From: Branchiostoma floridae
Taxonomy: Eukaryota > Chordata > Leptocardii > Amphioxiformes > Branchiostomatidae
Direction of reading: 5' to 3'
Assembly (NCBI RefSeq): GCF_000003815.2
Contig: NC_049995.1
Coordinates: 7,354,924-7,418,923 of the forward strand
DNA length: 64,000 nucleotides
Part shown: positions 35,388 through 47,780 of the stretch, piece after piece
Position numbering within the stretch: the stretch's first letter is position 1
Layout: each line of letters starts with the position of its first letter
The notes under the pieces: model-generated
Told to the model about the DNA's origin: nothing
The model's database searches: none
The model's input: the letters and a program-made list of their open reading frames with translations, nothing else
Translations under genes and position numbers: made by a program

Positions 35388-36290
35388 ACGACCCCATACC
35401 TTCGCCAAATGATTCTACCCTTTATAACTGCTGTATTGATTCTGTTTGTCATTAATTATGCAAATTAGTTATTAATTTGCATAAATTATATTAGTTGGTC
35501 ATCTCCTTTACCAAACAACAGGCGTACACAATCTATGTTAAGAAATAAGGCTTAATCGCATTTTCTGATAATTTATGCAAATGAGGACCTCATTTACATA
35601 ATTAATGTTTGACGATGTTCACCTGTACATAACTTTCAAATGCTACAAGTACGAAAGTTCCTGTCAGTTACCACAATGACATGATAGCATTTTCTCATTA
35701 ATTATGCAAATTAGGTCTTTATTTTGCATAATAAATATTTATAAATATTCTTTTTTTCTCATTTACAAATGCCACATGTTGCAATGGTCCTATAATTGAA
35801 CTGAGCCTGTAAGACAATTTTCTAATTAATTATGCAAATTAGGTTCTAATTTGCATATTTAATATGTAATCATATGAAGCATCACTTCAGCTATCTACAT
35901 ACAAAAAATCATGACAATCCGTCAATCCCTTCTTGAGTTATTCCCTTTCAAAGTCTGAAACTAAACCTGCCCTGCAGTTACAAAGCAAGCCGCTAGGGTG
36001 CCCAAATCTATACTACTTACTCTCGGTCCCACAAGCTATCTACCACTTAAAAATCATGACCACAGCATATCCAGAACCTGAGATATCAAACCCGGAAGTT
36101 CCGCTGCAGTACCGTAACAAGCCCCTAGGGGGCCCAAAATCTAATCGTTTCCAGGTCTTATCAAGATCTACCCACATACCAAATATCAATACAATCCATC
36201 CAGGCGTTCTCCAGTTATGCCGGTGTTCTACACACATACATACATACAAACACACGCTACCCAAAATATAACCTTCTTGGCGAAGGTAAT
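35388..36290. mobile_element. Long repeat with TACCTTCGCCAA inverted ends
   Basis: It begins CCATACCTTCGCCAAAT and ends CTTGGCGAAGGTAATT (inverted). The left part is four degenerate units, 120-130 bp apart, of TTAATTATGCAAATTAGGT...; the right part is three units with GGGGCCCAAAATCTA / CCGCTGCAGTACCG. Part of the right unit (GGGCCCCCTGGCGGCTTCC, ACTGCAGC-AAACTTCCGG) recurs at 43680-43950. Confidence 0.6.
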
Positions 36291-36299
36291 TAAAGAAAC

Positions 36300-38690
36300 C
36301 GTAGTTGATGAATGGCTGAACGGAGGGATTGGGACACGAGACAGACTACGCAACCTGCAATTTACAATATAACCGCGAGGGGGCGTTCAATGGCGGTCGA
36401 GTTGTTGTTAACAGGTGGTTGCTGTCATAGTTGCTGCCATAGTTTCTTTTCTGGGCATTCATTACCCGAAATATGGCTACTGGAGTTAGATTATTCATTC
36501 CCCTTTCGTTTATTATGTCCATGAAATTTAGTTTCATCACCCTCGTACCGTTATTAGTAATTAAATGGAAATTGGAAACCTGGCATGGTACAAGGATCTA
36601 TGACCTGCACTTGACATACTGATCGCTAGAGGGCGTACGTGCTACACGAGTGTTTTGTTGTCAAATTTGACAGACTACATTTACGTGACCCACGGTCATT
36701 TCAGGACAGACAAAAGCCGTTCTGTGTTCCCAAATCATCGCTCTGCGTCTTTTACAGCACAGGTAAGATATCTGACTGTTGTGTACTTTAAAATCAGGTT
36801 GTCTGTCGATAAAACGGTTCCTTACGACCGAAACGCAGGCCAGATTGAGGATTTTCACCGATTTTTGCCCCGGGGGGTGGGGGGTACAGAAATCCGTGGC
36901 TTAGGCTTTTGATCGACTTCATATAAATAAGAATGAGTAGTAAATCCACGTAGAAATTGCATTGGCTATCCTTTGAGAAATTGAAAGAATATTGGTGTCG
37001 TCGAGAAGGTTTTTCAACAATTTGAACTTGATGTCTATTTTTAGCATATGAGAAAATATAGCGTTTACTCTGCAAAATCTCAAAAGTTCAACATTACTCA
37101 ACAAAGAAAATTGCTGCTCATTCTTGCAACATTGAAGACAGGAATTGCTACAAAATCAATATGTTATATTTCAGGTAAGTTCCAATAATATGTCAGTGTC
37201 ATTGCATGAAAATGATATCGATGTGAAAATGATACATAATTTGTAACAATTGACCTCCAATGACCCCCTGACCTTAAACAGCACAAAATACCCTTTTATG
37301 AACATTAGCACAGTTATAAGTATTGTTGTTGGACCTGAGAATTTGCACATGGATTTCTTCTTTCGTTTTAAGTACAAATTAGCTTTCAAATTTAACCTTA
37401 ACGCCGTTAACGGTTTAATCTAATGTTGTTTTAGGGAAAAATGGAATGTTTGTGGCAGTTCCAGATGTGCAGTTAAAATGATATGGTGCAAGAGGGGTTA
37501 TAATAAAAGTAAGAATGATACATCTGGTGTATTATTTGCAGGCAGTAAGTACAATCTTTTTTTTAAGTAATGAGGCTGATTTACGAGCTTGAGGCACCTC
37601 CTCAAACACGTGACCCCGTTAACGTCCCTTCCGAAAAACAAATTCATGAATTCTTGGTCGGGCTACAGCATCTAGTCTTCCTTGGTGGTCTAAACAATAG
37701 AAGACATTTTTGTGGTCCTCGGTTTTGAAGCGTGAAAATTTCAACATTTACAGTACTTTTCTTACATATAGAATTCATAGCGTAAAACGTTGTAGCATTA
37801 CATATCATGTTTTTTCATAATTTGGAGACGTTAATACAACCTTTTGTATTTTTGGAATGCATTTGATCGTGAGGGAGGTAGACAATACGTCACCTATTGC
37901 TGAACTTGTTTACAGTTTGTCTGATATATCAGTACTTACAGTGATCGGCTAAGAACCTTGTCAACTATTAATAGCTGTTCTACAAATAGAAGTATTGACT
38001 TTGGCTTGTTCCAGGCCGGAACTGGAGAAAACTATTTAAAGGCGTTCAAAAACATCAAAGGCATGCATGAAAATATCATGAATCTCCTGAATTTTTGTTC
38101 TCTTGTAAGGGAAAATCTGTTTCAAATTCAATCATATTTTTACAATAATGAAACTCAGGATTTGTAAATAGAAGATACAATCTCTACATTAATTAACATA
38201 TGTCCATACATGACAATTGGGAATGAATAACTTCAATGATAAGCTTATCAAGTAACATGTACTGTGTATCAAATCAACAGGTGGTTGGTAGTGTTCTGCA
38301 GAAAACTGAGATCAGAATGCTTGGTTTAACAAGCAACATTTTAACAATTTTCCTCATCTGAGGTGAAGCATGATAAAATAAAAAGGCTGTAAAAATAAAT
38401 ATTGTCAAGCTACTGGCACTAGCTACATTTTTTCAGGTCATTAACATATATTTTATGGTACTGAACTTATTCATTCACTTACCGCGATAATGAACATAAT
38501 TTTTTTTTGAAAACTTTTTTGTCATAAAATGAAATATGTAAAATTGTTTTTGACGAATCAGTTCCTTTTTACGAATTTTTGTAAAATATTTGGCTATTTC
38601 TAAGGTCTGGACCGTTTAAAACACAATTAAGAACATTGACAACTAACATTTGCACTAATAAGCTGCCACCCTACATCTACCTAATTTTTA
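36300..38690. other. Non-coding stretch
   Basis: No gene supported. At 37545-37690 lies an inverted copy of the insert seen at 16500-16670 (TTACGAGCTTGAGGCACCTC, GAATTCTTGGTCGGGCTACA). Two CTCF-like motifs (CCGCGAGGGGGCG at 36372-36384; GCTAGAGGGCG near 36626) are noted. Confidence 0.35.
37545..37690. mobile_element. MITE interior fragment, inverse of 16500-16670
   Basis: The reverse complement shares AGACCACCAAGGAAGAC, GAATTCATGAATT and AGGTGCCTC with the insert inside 16398-16780. Confidence 0.6.
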
Positions 38691-39105
38691 ACAGAAGACA
38701 AAGACAAAGAAAAGCACATGTCTTTTCATTTTCCCCATCAGGGAAAACAATATGTTAACAGCTATTTCATAAGCCTACCGTGGACCCAATGTCTGGAACA
38801 ACCTACCGCCAGACACACATACAGCTCTAAATCTAACCAGCTTTAAGAGACTCTTGAAGTAAAAGTTATTGACCAAAATAAACGGACACGGACTATGAAC
38901 ACTGAGCCATCTGCACCACTATATGTTTTGTACCAAGTATGTGTGGTGATATAGGTTGATGAATCTAATAGTACTCAATGTAATCTGTATCTCTGTATTA
39001 TATTTTATATGACCCTGACCTCCCTCATGACCTCAATGAAAAGCGGCCTGCTGGCCGATTTGAGTTTTCATGAATAAATAAAGGTTCAAACAAACAAACA
39101 AAGCA
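38690..39105 (+). mobile_element. 3' end of a CR1/L2-like LINE with (AAAC)n tail
   Basis: It reads GPNVWNNLPPDTHTALNLTS followed by FKRLLK and a stop, the typical C-terminus of LINE reverse transcriptases. A 3'UTR follows with GGCCTGCTGGCCGATTTGAG and a CAAACAAACAAACAAAG tail. Truncated at the 5' side. Confidence 0.75.
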
Positions 39106-39109
39106 CAAA

Positions 39110-40500
39110 ATCACAATGTGATGCACCCATGTACAATTATATTATCCCAATGCTATAGTCCAAACACGAATTTGGAAAACTTACTTAATCAATTTGAATA
39201 CACATACATGTACCTCAGTCTATAACAACGCAATCTAACCTCTGCTTGGAGATTCACATCCCTGACTGAAGTTACATGTATTATGCAATCATTTATTATG
39301 CTATAAAATACATTTTGTACTGAAATTCTTTTCCCCTCCATAGCCAATTCATAACTCTAAGAATACGTGTGTCTGTTGCATTTACTTTACTGTACGATAA
39401 TTGTTCTAGCCACAAACTAATAGAGAACACTTTCAACGCTTTCCCCTTGCTGCGAACTTCAGGCCATATGAGTGTAATAGATTTTACAGTAAGAAGTTGA
39501 AGTAGTTTTTTCTTTCCAATTGCTTCCCTAAACACTTGAAGAATATTGCGACCACACAAGTAAAAAGAGGCCAATGTTTTCCTTTTTTAGATAGTTCCTA
39601 TAGGAACAATTAATAGGTAATCTTGATGTGTATAAGTCCTTACAAAAACATGTCATGGTGAAGTGTTGTAAACGATGTTGTTAACTGAGCTACAGTAGGT
39701 GTGGCATGAAGATTTAACGACCAACAGCATCTGGTATTCACAGGTGAACGGTTAGGTTAATACACGTGCGTCGTGGAATACGTCTCTCGTATCAGTCTCT
39801 GTATCGGCCCACGCGGGTCAATTGTTATACGCCGTCATGTTGATGATGGAATGCGCACGGATATGCTACTTGGAAAAGATAAAGAGTTAGACTACGTAAG
39901 ATTTAAAGCATTCATCACTTGGAATTCATCTTTAGGAATTACATTACACTGATACACCTATAAACTTTAGAAATAAAATGGGTGCGCAACATGCATGATT
40001 GAAAGAACCTAAATAGCTAATGTCTTAAAAAGTATTGCCACATAGTTTTGTTGTTTTTTTTTTCATTACAGACACTTAAATGTCATAAAGATAATGTATA
40101 CTAGTGTAGTGCTTAAACATACTTTTCCCTACACAGTATCCCAATGTACCCACCATCAAGAAATAAATTGCACAGCTCAAATTTCTGGTGCACAAAATTA
40201 TGCACTCAATACAGGGTTTAAATACAAAAGTGCCACATAAACCCCTTTTTTTACATCACAACCATTTTTGTTGCTATCAGAACTTTAGTCAACTTAAAAC
40301 TCAGGAGTTATAAATGGTATCAGTAGTGATATTTCAGGTCCTTTCATGTTCTGCCTTTAAAAAAAAAGCAAATCTGCCACCCCCCTGGCTCCCAAAAATG
40401 GAACATCCCGTGGAACAGTCCATTTATATATATTTCACGGAATGTCTCCTATTTCTTCAACAGATTCTCTTAAATACCAACATCACATTGTTAGAATAAA
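39110..40500. other. Non-coding stretch
   Basis: AT-rich; I see no exon, RNA gene or clear repeat apart from a MITE arm (CTCTGCTTGGAGATTC, 39240). Confidence 0.35.
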
Positions 40501-40504
40501 TAGT

Positions 40505-40740
40505 AAAGCGCTTTTCAATTGTTTTGTCATAGACACCCGATTCAGGCTAAATCGCAGCCCCCAAATGGTTAATCGATAGAAAGCAGGGTTGAATTTATTC
40601 GTCTTTCATTCTCGGTTCCCTAGCAGCGGACTCTGGCTTCCCAGGAATCAATAATTAAGAGGGCTGTCTATTTTCCAGCCTCCTATTCTACTGATATTCA
40701 AACAGCCTTAAGCGAGGGAACAACCGATGTTGCTACAGCA
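40505..40740. promoter_or_regulatory. Candidate conserved non-coding element
   Basis: Non-repetitive, medium-GC sequence with several homeodomain/GATA-type cores (GGTTAATCGATAG, GAATCAATAATTAAG, ACTGATATTC). It is unlike the repeats around it. The inference is from texture only; a cross-species alignment is needed. Confidence 0.2.
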
Positions 40741-40819
40741 AGGGTGCCCAAGAAGATCACTTAGTGGTCCGATAAAATCTGCAAATAAAAGTGGTCACTT
40801 AATTAATAGCAAGGTCCTA

Positions 40820-41125
40820 GCAAGTATTCATCCTTTCATTCTTTGATGGAATTTTAGGGACAGACAAATTTTACCCATTCCATCCTCTCACAAAAATTAG
40901 CATTATCAGATATGAAACGATCTCCTGAAATTCATCACAGGTGCAATTCAACCAAGCTAAGTCTACTCTCAAAATGCAGGAAATAACGTTTATGAGGGTT
41001 TTAGATTTCAAAATTTTACTGGACCCCCCTATGACTTTCGTGGCAGCCTCCAGCACTCGGCAGGATTTACTTTAAAATTCAGGGGATGGAAAAAAATTCA
41101 TGCTGGCTAGAACACTGCACTATAG
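40820..41125. mobile_element. Diverged hAT-type MITE (family of 15368-15717)
   Basis: It shares in order AAAATGCAGGAAATA, TTTAGATTTCAAAATTTT / ACTGGACCCCCC, and ATTCATGCTGGCTAG with 15540-15710. It sits inside an older element with GTGGTCACTTAATTAA and GGTGGTCCTTATGCAAATG flanks. Confidence 0.6.
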
Positions 41126-41839
41126 GCAGGCTTATGTCAATAGGAAAATTATCTAACTTAAATCTAAGGCACCAACAAAATTTGGTCAGGTGGTCCTTAT
41201 GCAAATGTGGTTACAGTTGTATTAAATAGGTTTAACATGAGTTGAAATTGTCAGAAAAGAGAATACTTTATGCTTTGTGCTATATCAATATATTCTCACT
41301 GTTTTGCCAATTTCAACCATTTTTCTGAGCCAGGGAAGAATTTTAAGAAGTTGAAAGTAGCAAAATTTGGTCATAGGCAGGACTGTACTTGTGGAACTGT
41401 TTCTAGCATTAGCCAAGGTTAAAGAGAGGATTTTGTGTTGCTTTATTGAATATGTCAGTCATTCATGATGGCAAGCCATAATAAATGTTTTCAGAATCTT
41501 ACAATTCATTGTGAAATGATATTGTCAATAGTCTAAGAATGAATTCAACAGTAGACTTATTTCATTAATATTGGTCAGATCAGTAAGTAACCATACTTTT
41601 TACATGAAAATACCTATTTAATTGAATTCTAAGCTCAAATTTATTCTTAATCTCACATCTAGAAATTCAGGTCAACTGAAAAATAGAATTTCCCTCTCCA
41701 CAACTGTAAAATGGTTTGTCCCAAGTACCCCCAGATGGAGTGGAACATTCCAACAGACCTATTGTAATGCTGTCAGACACTCTGAAAGCCCGTGTCAAGC
41801 ACTAAGTGTTCCAGCGTTCTCTCGTGTTGACCTCGTCTG

Positions 41840-42074
41840 AATAACTTCACCGCCTCGGCAACCTCTCAAAGACGTTCTCTTTGTTCCCTCCCACACCCTG
41901 CCCACCCCCAGGAGAAAAAGGAACGTTCCAGATCGACCGGCACGCTGTGATTTTCCCTCAATGATCCACGGATTGAAATAAAATGGCTGCTTTGGTCCGC
42001 ATATTCCCTTGAAAGATCGGCTGAGATTTCAAGTCCTCGGAGAGAGAAATCCGGATCACGTTATACAAAATCTG
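41840..42074 (+). other. Possible untranslated first exon
   Basis: A GC-richer stretch ending in a consensus donor (CTG|GTAAGT, 42074/42075). It holds only a nine-codon upstream ORF (ATGGCTGCTTTGGTCCGC..., then TGA). The 5' limit is unknown. It could be the first exon of a gene extending beyond the window. Confidence 0.3.
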
Positions 42075-43444
42075 GTAAGTCGATCCCCTTTATGATATTA
42101 TAAACTCTCGTAATGTTTTTGTAGCCGTTTTCAGTATTCCTTGCTGGTTGTGTATATAGCATTTACATGTATGGCCTCTTACGGCAACCTACATAATTAT
42201 CTCCATCTAAATGGCCTGTCCTAATAGGGGGATTTCAATAAAACTGTCTGTGATGAATTGTAGGCTGTTCTTGCTAATAACCTCTGTACCATTCCCGGCC
42301 ATCTGTTGTTTGTGTTAGCCTCTTAATTGTTTTTAACCTTTAAGCTGCTAAGGTGGCTATTTGCCACCAAATTTGTCATGGTTATGGGATTAGTCAGCAG
42401 CAAAAAGGTTAATTCAGGAGGTTTTTTATTTTTTTAGTTGTGGAAGAGTTCCAAATTTTGCAACTTGTTTTTTTAACTTTCTGCTTTACTGTAGATTCAC
42501 CTATATTTGCAGGCATGATAATTTCATGGTACGGGGAAAGGAGTTTTCCCTTGTGTTTTAACTTTGCGGTTAAAACAATTTGGTGGTACAATAGTTTGTG
42601 ATACTATCAAAATGCATACAGGTATTCGTGGCGTGAGCTGATTTTTACATTATGTCGCTGCATTTAGGTAAATGGTCGAACCTCAGAGTCAGACTTAGAG
42701 GACACTTTAAACATGACACTTCTTCTTTAACTCTCAGCATTGCAATGGCTTGTAATAATAAAGCCAGAACAAAGATTTCAAAATCTATAGTATGAAGACT
42801 TAAAGTACACAATGTACTACTACTATTATTGTACAATGTATAGTTGACAGTTAAACCAAAACAATAATTCCACGTATGCTGTAAAACGTAATTGTGGCAA
42901 TTGTTTCCATGAAACCATTTGACTTCTGTTGCCATTTTGAGTGAAAATTCAATACCGCAAGTTAAGTGTTTATTTTGGATAAGAGGTACATTTTGTAGTT
43001 ACTGTACTAGATTTATTGTGTACAGCTATTTTAGACTGTTACATTATTGAAATGCCAACTGTCACACATGTATGTATGTAATCAAACACTGTCCCCTTTT
43101 GTCCATATAAAAGACAAGCATAGACGATGTCTTTTGATTTTTTGATTTTTTGTTATATTCAAGGTGAATTGTATAGAATAATTTAACTCACCTTGCATGT
43201 ATAAAACTGCTGTCTACTACAAAGTTGGTGTGTAACACCTAATTAACAGTTCAATGCATAACAGACAAGAAAGGTAATGTTTAGCTGTTGCCAATTCTGC
43301 AACACATGTACTAATACAACTTGTATTAGTCTCAATAAATAAAATGTAACAAAATTATACAGAAAAAGCAGGTCACTTTTTATCAAATACCAGAAAAATA
43401 ATTTTATTTTTCTTTCCACGAAGACGACACAAAAAATATGCATA

Positions 43445-43640
43445 ATTTACGCCAGAGCCCTCATCTGTCACTGACTGTGCCCTTTGGCATTATGGCTTAT
43501 CTATCGCCACCTTGCATTTTGGCTGATTGAAGCCCAAATGTCAGGAGTGGATCATGTCTAATTAAGCGTACCAGGCTTCCTGTGTGGACCTGTCATTAGG
43601 CACTGGTTTACGAAGCAGACACCGCTGCAATTATAAAATG
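43445..43640. promoter_or_regulatory. Candidate conserved non-coding element
   Basis: Non-repetitive sequence with many homeodomain cores (GTCTAATTAAGCG, GTCATTAGGC, GCAATTATAAAATG) and TTGGCATTATGGCTTATC. The texture resembles developmental CNEs. No reference alignment was possible. Confidence 0.25.
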
Positions 43641-43679
43641 TCCCCCACCTACATTTGTATGGCCACTGCCCACAATATG

Positions 43680-43950
43680 TGTGTTATTACCTCCATGAAA
43701 TGTCATGGAGGTTATATTTTCACTAGCGTTTGTGTTTCTTCTGTGTGTCAACAAGATAACTCATGAACGGTTGGGTGGATTAGTTTCATACTTGGTGTGT
43801 TGGTAGGGACTGTGATATAAGCTAGAAATGATTACATTTTGGGCCCCCTGGCGGCTTCCCTTCACTGCAGCAAAACTTCCGGTTTTGCTCTCTTGTGTTT
43901 GAACAAATCATGGTCACGGTTTTTAAGTGTTAGAAGCTCTTGTGCTCAGG
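43680..43950. mobile_element. Repeat related to 35388-36290
   Basis: It starts with the palindrome CCTCCATGAAATGTCATGGAGG and holds GGGCCCCCTGGCGGCTTCCC and CACTGCAGCAAAACTTCCGG, as in the 35388 repeat. Confidence 0.5.
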
Positions 43951-43994
43951 AAGAAGTGACATAAGTCTGGGCCTGCTAGCGGCTAGTTTTGGGA

Positions 43995-44470
43995 TAACAA
44001 GTTTTATTGCAAATTCTTGCCCGTAGGCTAATTGCAGGAAACATAAAAAGATTCAAACAGTGTAAAATACAATGTCACAAGTGTCTACTCTAGTCTAAAA
44101 CTAGTAAAGCTAACTCTAGATCGACTCCTTTTTCGAAGACAGTGGAAGACGAATGATCCCACCTTTTCTATCATGTGTGGGTTTTGTGATGTTAAAAGGA
44201 GAACTGTTTTCTTTTTGTCATTGAATGTGAGAAAGTTTGGGTGGAATTTGATGGCCTCTTTGAACAGCTCTTTTCTTTCTTGGTTATAGAAAGAGCAGTT
44301 TGACATAAAATGTGTCTCGTCTTCCACCACGTTTGACGTGCATTGTTTGCACGTTCTTTCACACACGGATCTAAGCCTCTTGTACCGCCCTCTCTCAATT
44401 TAACAGGGGCATTTTTGTCAAAAACTTCAATGTTACTATCCTGGCTAGAACCAGTAGGTAGCACACCTCT
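43995..44470 (-). mobile_element. LINE ORF2 C-terminus with zinc motif, 5'-truncated
   Basis: The - strand reading gives GRYKRLRSVCERTCKQCTS and then VEDETHFMSNCSFYNQERKE, the C-x2-C...H-x4-C motif common at the end of LINE ORF2 proteins. The frame then runs to a stop near 44085 and a 3'UTR ending TTTGCAATAAAACTTGTTA. The frame is intact over about 90 codons; everything upstream is lost. Related decayed copies: 10384-10860 and 8240-8640. Confidence 0.75.
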
Positions 44471-45007
44471 CTAAGGTGTATTACATTACAACTGATGAGT
44501 GATGGCCTGGACTCTGCAATCTGAGCAACACCTGACCAATTATGTCCACATGGGAAATGTTGGAGGTAAAATGTGCAACGTTAGCACAATTTGGTGAGAT
44601 TGCACATTGATTCCTTGATATTCCAGACAATATATATGATGGTGAAATGGGTAATGCTAAAGTAAAGTATGTATGATAATGGTGAATTGTGTTATAATAT
44701 ATAATTGTGCACAATGCCTAAAAACTTGTGTATAATTATATATGATTATGGTATACATGTAATTGCATTAATCCCTAGGGATCCATTGATGCTTTCCGCA
44801 TATTCATCACCCATGTACTCAATAGAAATATAAAGTTGATCGGGTAAAGCATTTTGAATAATGGACTGGAATCCAGAATTAGTGAGAGTGTTTTTCCATA
44901 GTTAAATAGTTAAAGCAGGTTTAGTATAAACCTAAATCCCATACACCGTCGTAATAAGTTAATAAGTTAAATATTGAACTGTGAAGCAAATTCCTTGACA
45001 GGTAAAC

Positions 45008-45363
45008 ATTCAGACCAGGGCTCTAGCCAGCGTCCGTTTTTCCGTCAATTGACGGAAATTTGCTGCGTCTGACGGAAAAATTTTAAAGCCAATCCGTCAA
45101 CCTTGATGGACAAAAATCCTTGGTGGAAGCTACAGGCGGCTTGGGGACGCCATCCACGGCCGTAAAAGACACACACTGTTTGTTTTGCTATTGTTATGAT
45201 TGTTGACAATGTGTGTCGGCGCCCTTTCGCATACGATAATCTCATTAAAACCCGTTTTTCAAGGTCTCAGTTCAGTCCTTCTAATTAATTTTCGCGGTTT
45301 TCACGACGATTGTAATTGGCTGACGGAAAAAAAATTCGAGCTGGCTAAAGCCCTGATTCAGAC
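45008..45363. mobile_element. hAT-type MITE with 8-bp TSD
   Basis: The element 45016-45355 (340 bp) begins CAGGGCTCTAGCCAGC and ends GCTGGCTAAAGCCCTG; duplication ATTCAGAC at 45008-45015 and 45356-45363. The interior has inverted TGACGGAAAAA motifs. Confidence 0.85.
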
Positions 45364-45548
45364 CCTCTCTTATTGGTTAAGCCACTAATTTTGATTGACA
45401 GACTAACTGAATGAACATGAATGGGAGCTGCTTCAAGATGTAAAAGTGTATGACACAGAATATCAAATCAAAATGAAAGATCGTCCGTGACATTTAGAGG
45501 TTATCATTGTAGAGAATTTGTACACTATATCCCGTGATACACTGAGAT

Positions 45549-45801
45549 CTTACCAACAAACCTTCAGTCAGTCCTTTGACCCATCTCAAGTTGAAATGAC
45601 CCAAAGTATGGAGTCACATGACTTGAATGGAAGTGTGACGTCAGCAACCGGTCCCCCGGTCAACCATCCCAAAACGGATACCAGCTGCCGGGCACTTTTC
45701 GCGTATTGCTGACGTCAAACTTCCGTTCAGGTCACGCAATCGGAGTGGGTCAATTTCCAACTTGAGGAGGGTCAGAGGACTTATCGAACGCTTCTTGGTA
45801 C
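45549..45801. mobile_element. Palindromic MITE
   Basis: The arms TTACCAACAAACCTTCAG, TCAAGTTGAAATGACCC, GAATGGAAGTGTGACGTCAG are mirrored by CTGACGTCAAACTTCCGTTC, TTTCCAACTTGAGGAGG, CGCTTCTTGGTA. One-armed relatives are at 11205-11275 and 62405-62465. Confidence 0.75.
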
Positions 45802-45876
45802 TTTCTGTAGCTGTGGATGTAGTATGTAAAATCTCAGGTCTGCCTAAACACCTCAAAATACCTCAAGCCACTCTAA

Positions 45877-46046
45877 TACTGTAAATGCAGAAATGTTCGC
45901 AGTGGATTAATGTTCGCGGTTCTCGCAGTGACCACTTTACCGCGAACTTAAAAGCATCGCGAACATTTTTCTATAATGGTATTAGACTGCAGTCTATGGT
46001 GTTACCGCGAACTTGAATCCCTGCGAACTTAAATGCATTTACAGTA
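45877..46046. mobile_element. Palindromic MITE, TACTGTAAATGCAGAAATG family (copy 2)
   Basis: Complete with inverted ends (TACTGTAAATGCAGAAATG / GCATTTACAGTA). Confidence 0.8.
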
Positions 46047-46049
46047 TGC

Positions 46050-47615
46050 AGTATATATGAGACAAAAACCTTGTGTGGTGCTCTGAATACAATGAATAAG
46101 TATTTGATAATGAATTTTTTTTAAAACTGCAGCAATTCCTAATTATTTACCAGTTTTTTTAGTTAGTCAGCTGGTTTCAAGATCTGAAGAAATTTAGGCT
46201 GAAAAACCCTTAGTATACAATCAAGTATAATTATTTATAGAATATATTGAATTATAGGTTGGCAATGCAGCGTGCAAAATACCCACTTGCACACTTGCAC
46301 ATTGCAACCACTTTTTCATTCAGGTGCAACTTACTTCTAAAATTAGGTTGCACAGGGTGCAACTTAGATTTTGAGCCTCAGAAAGACAGAACTTGATTTT
46401 GTTCTCAATTTCCTTGGAAGAAGTAAATGGACCGAGGCAGCTCCATTTCGTATCAGCCAAACATGTATGTTTTGACTCACTGTACCTTTTTTCAGAAATT
46501 AGTGAATGGTAGATGGTGCAACATGAAATTCAGTTGTGCAACCTAGTTCTTGCCCCAGGTTGCACACTGCACACTGTGCAAGCTGGCTCAGAAAAGTATT
46601 TTGTACACTGGCAATGATAGAATTGAGCTGTGCTGTAATCTATATGAGCTAACAGCATCCACAGTTTTATTGTACTGTCATCTGTGTACTGAAGAAGGTA
46701 TCGAAAACTTCCCCATGCAGACTCCTCACACAGATGATCCAATATATGGCGACCAGACATTGCTTCGATCTTGAAACTGGTGGACTAACTCTAAATAACG
46801 TTATATACTTAGGACTTGCTGCATTTTTAAAAATTCATAAATGCATACAGTATCCAGAGTGCCACACAAGGTTGTTGCCCCATATACATTGCATATTTGA
46901 GTCATTTGAGGTCGTTTGAGGTTGTTTGAGGTCATTTAAGGTTCTTAGGCAGAGTACGATCTCCAAAGCTTGAAATCTACTAAAAAGAATTAAAATAGAA
47001 ATTTTAGATGTACAATTCATCCCAAGGAAGGTCACGCGGCCTTTAATGGTGCTTTTTACGTCTTGACGAACTTTGTTGAAGACTTCGGAGTATATCTCTT
47101 ACTGATTGTATGCCCTGCTATATTGGAGAATAGCCAAAAAAGCTTTCACAGCGTCTCAAAACTAGCTAAAGAGAGCCGTACAAATGCGGCTAAAGCTGTT
47201 AGACCCACAGTTACCTGCAAATGGAATAGGCAAGATGATCTTACACCTTGAAAGTGTGTATTCATCTAGTAGAAGGGTGAGTGATTATATTGTCTTGGGG
47301 CGATATTATATCATGTCAAAGAGCAGTTTATCTGTTGAAAATGGTGTGGGTTTCAACACGAAAAGTGAGAAATTGAGCCATCATCTGGGACTTTGACACC
47401 ATGCCATTACTCAGATAAAAAGAAATGGCTCATTCAGTCTTCTTACAATACTGTAAATTTGCATAATTTTCTGATATTTTCTTCAAGGCGGGGGAGAAAA
47501 AATGGTGGGTTTTGCTGTGTTCTAAAACAATTCTGTCGTATAGTTATATTATACATAGAAAATAAATGCATAGTTACACCTTTGCAGTATCATGAATTTG
47601 CAAAAACCCATTGGC
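46050..47615. other. Non-coding stretch with dispersed repeats
   Basis: It contains a GTGCAACC / GGTTGCAC-rich segment (46265-46580) of palindromic character, a short TTTGAGGTCG tandem (46896-46945), and segments similar to 50000-50200 (AACACCTCAAA...CCTC, CTTTGTATGGGGCTCTG-like). No gene seen. Confidence 0.35.
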
Positions 47616-47618
47616 AAA

Positions 47619-47780
47619 TACTGTAAATGCAGAAATGTTTACGGTGGATTAATGTTCGCGATTTTCGCGGTGACCACTTCACCGCGAACTTAAATCCACC
47701 GCGAACATTTTTCCATTATTGTATTAGACTGCAGTCTATGGTGTTACCGCGAACTTAAATCCACCACGAAAAGTCCTTTC
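47619..47780. mobile_element. MITE, TACTGTAAATGCAGAAATG family (copy 3, right end eroded)
   Basis: The left end is intact; the interior GTTCGCGATTTTCGCGGTGA matches copy 2; the right terminal repeat is lost after AAATCCACCACGAAAAG. Confidence 0.7.
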
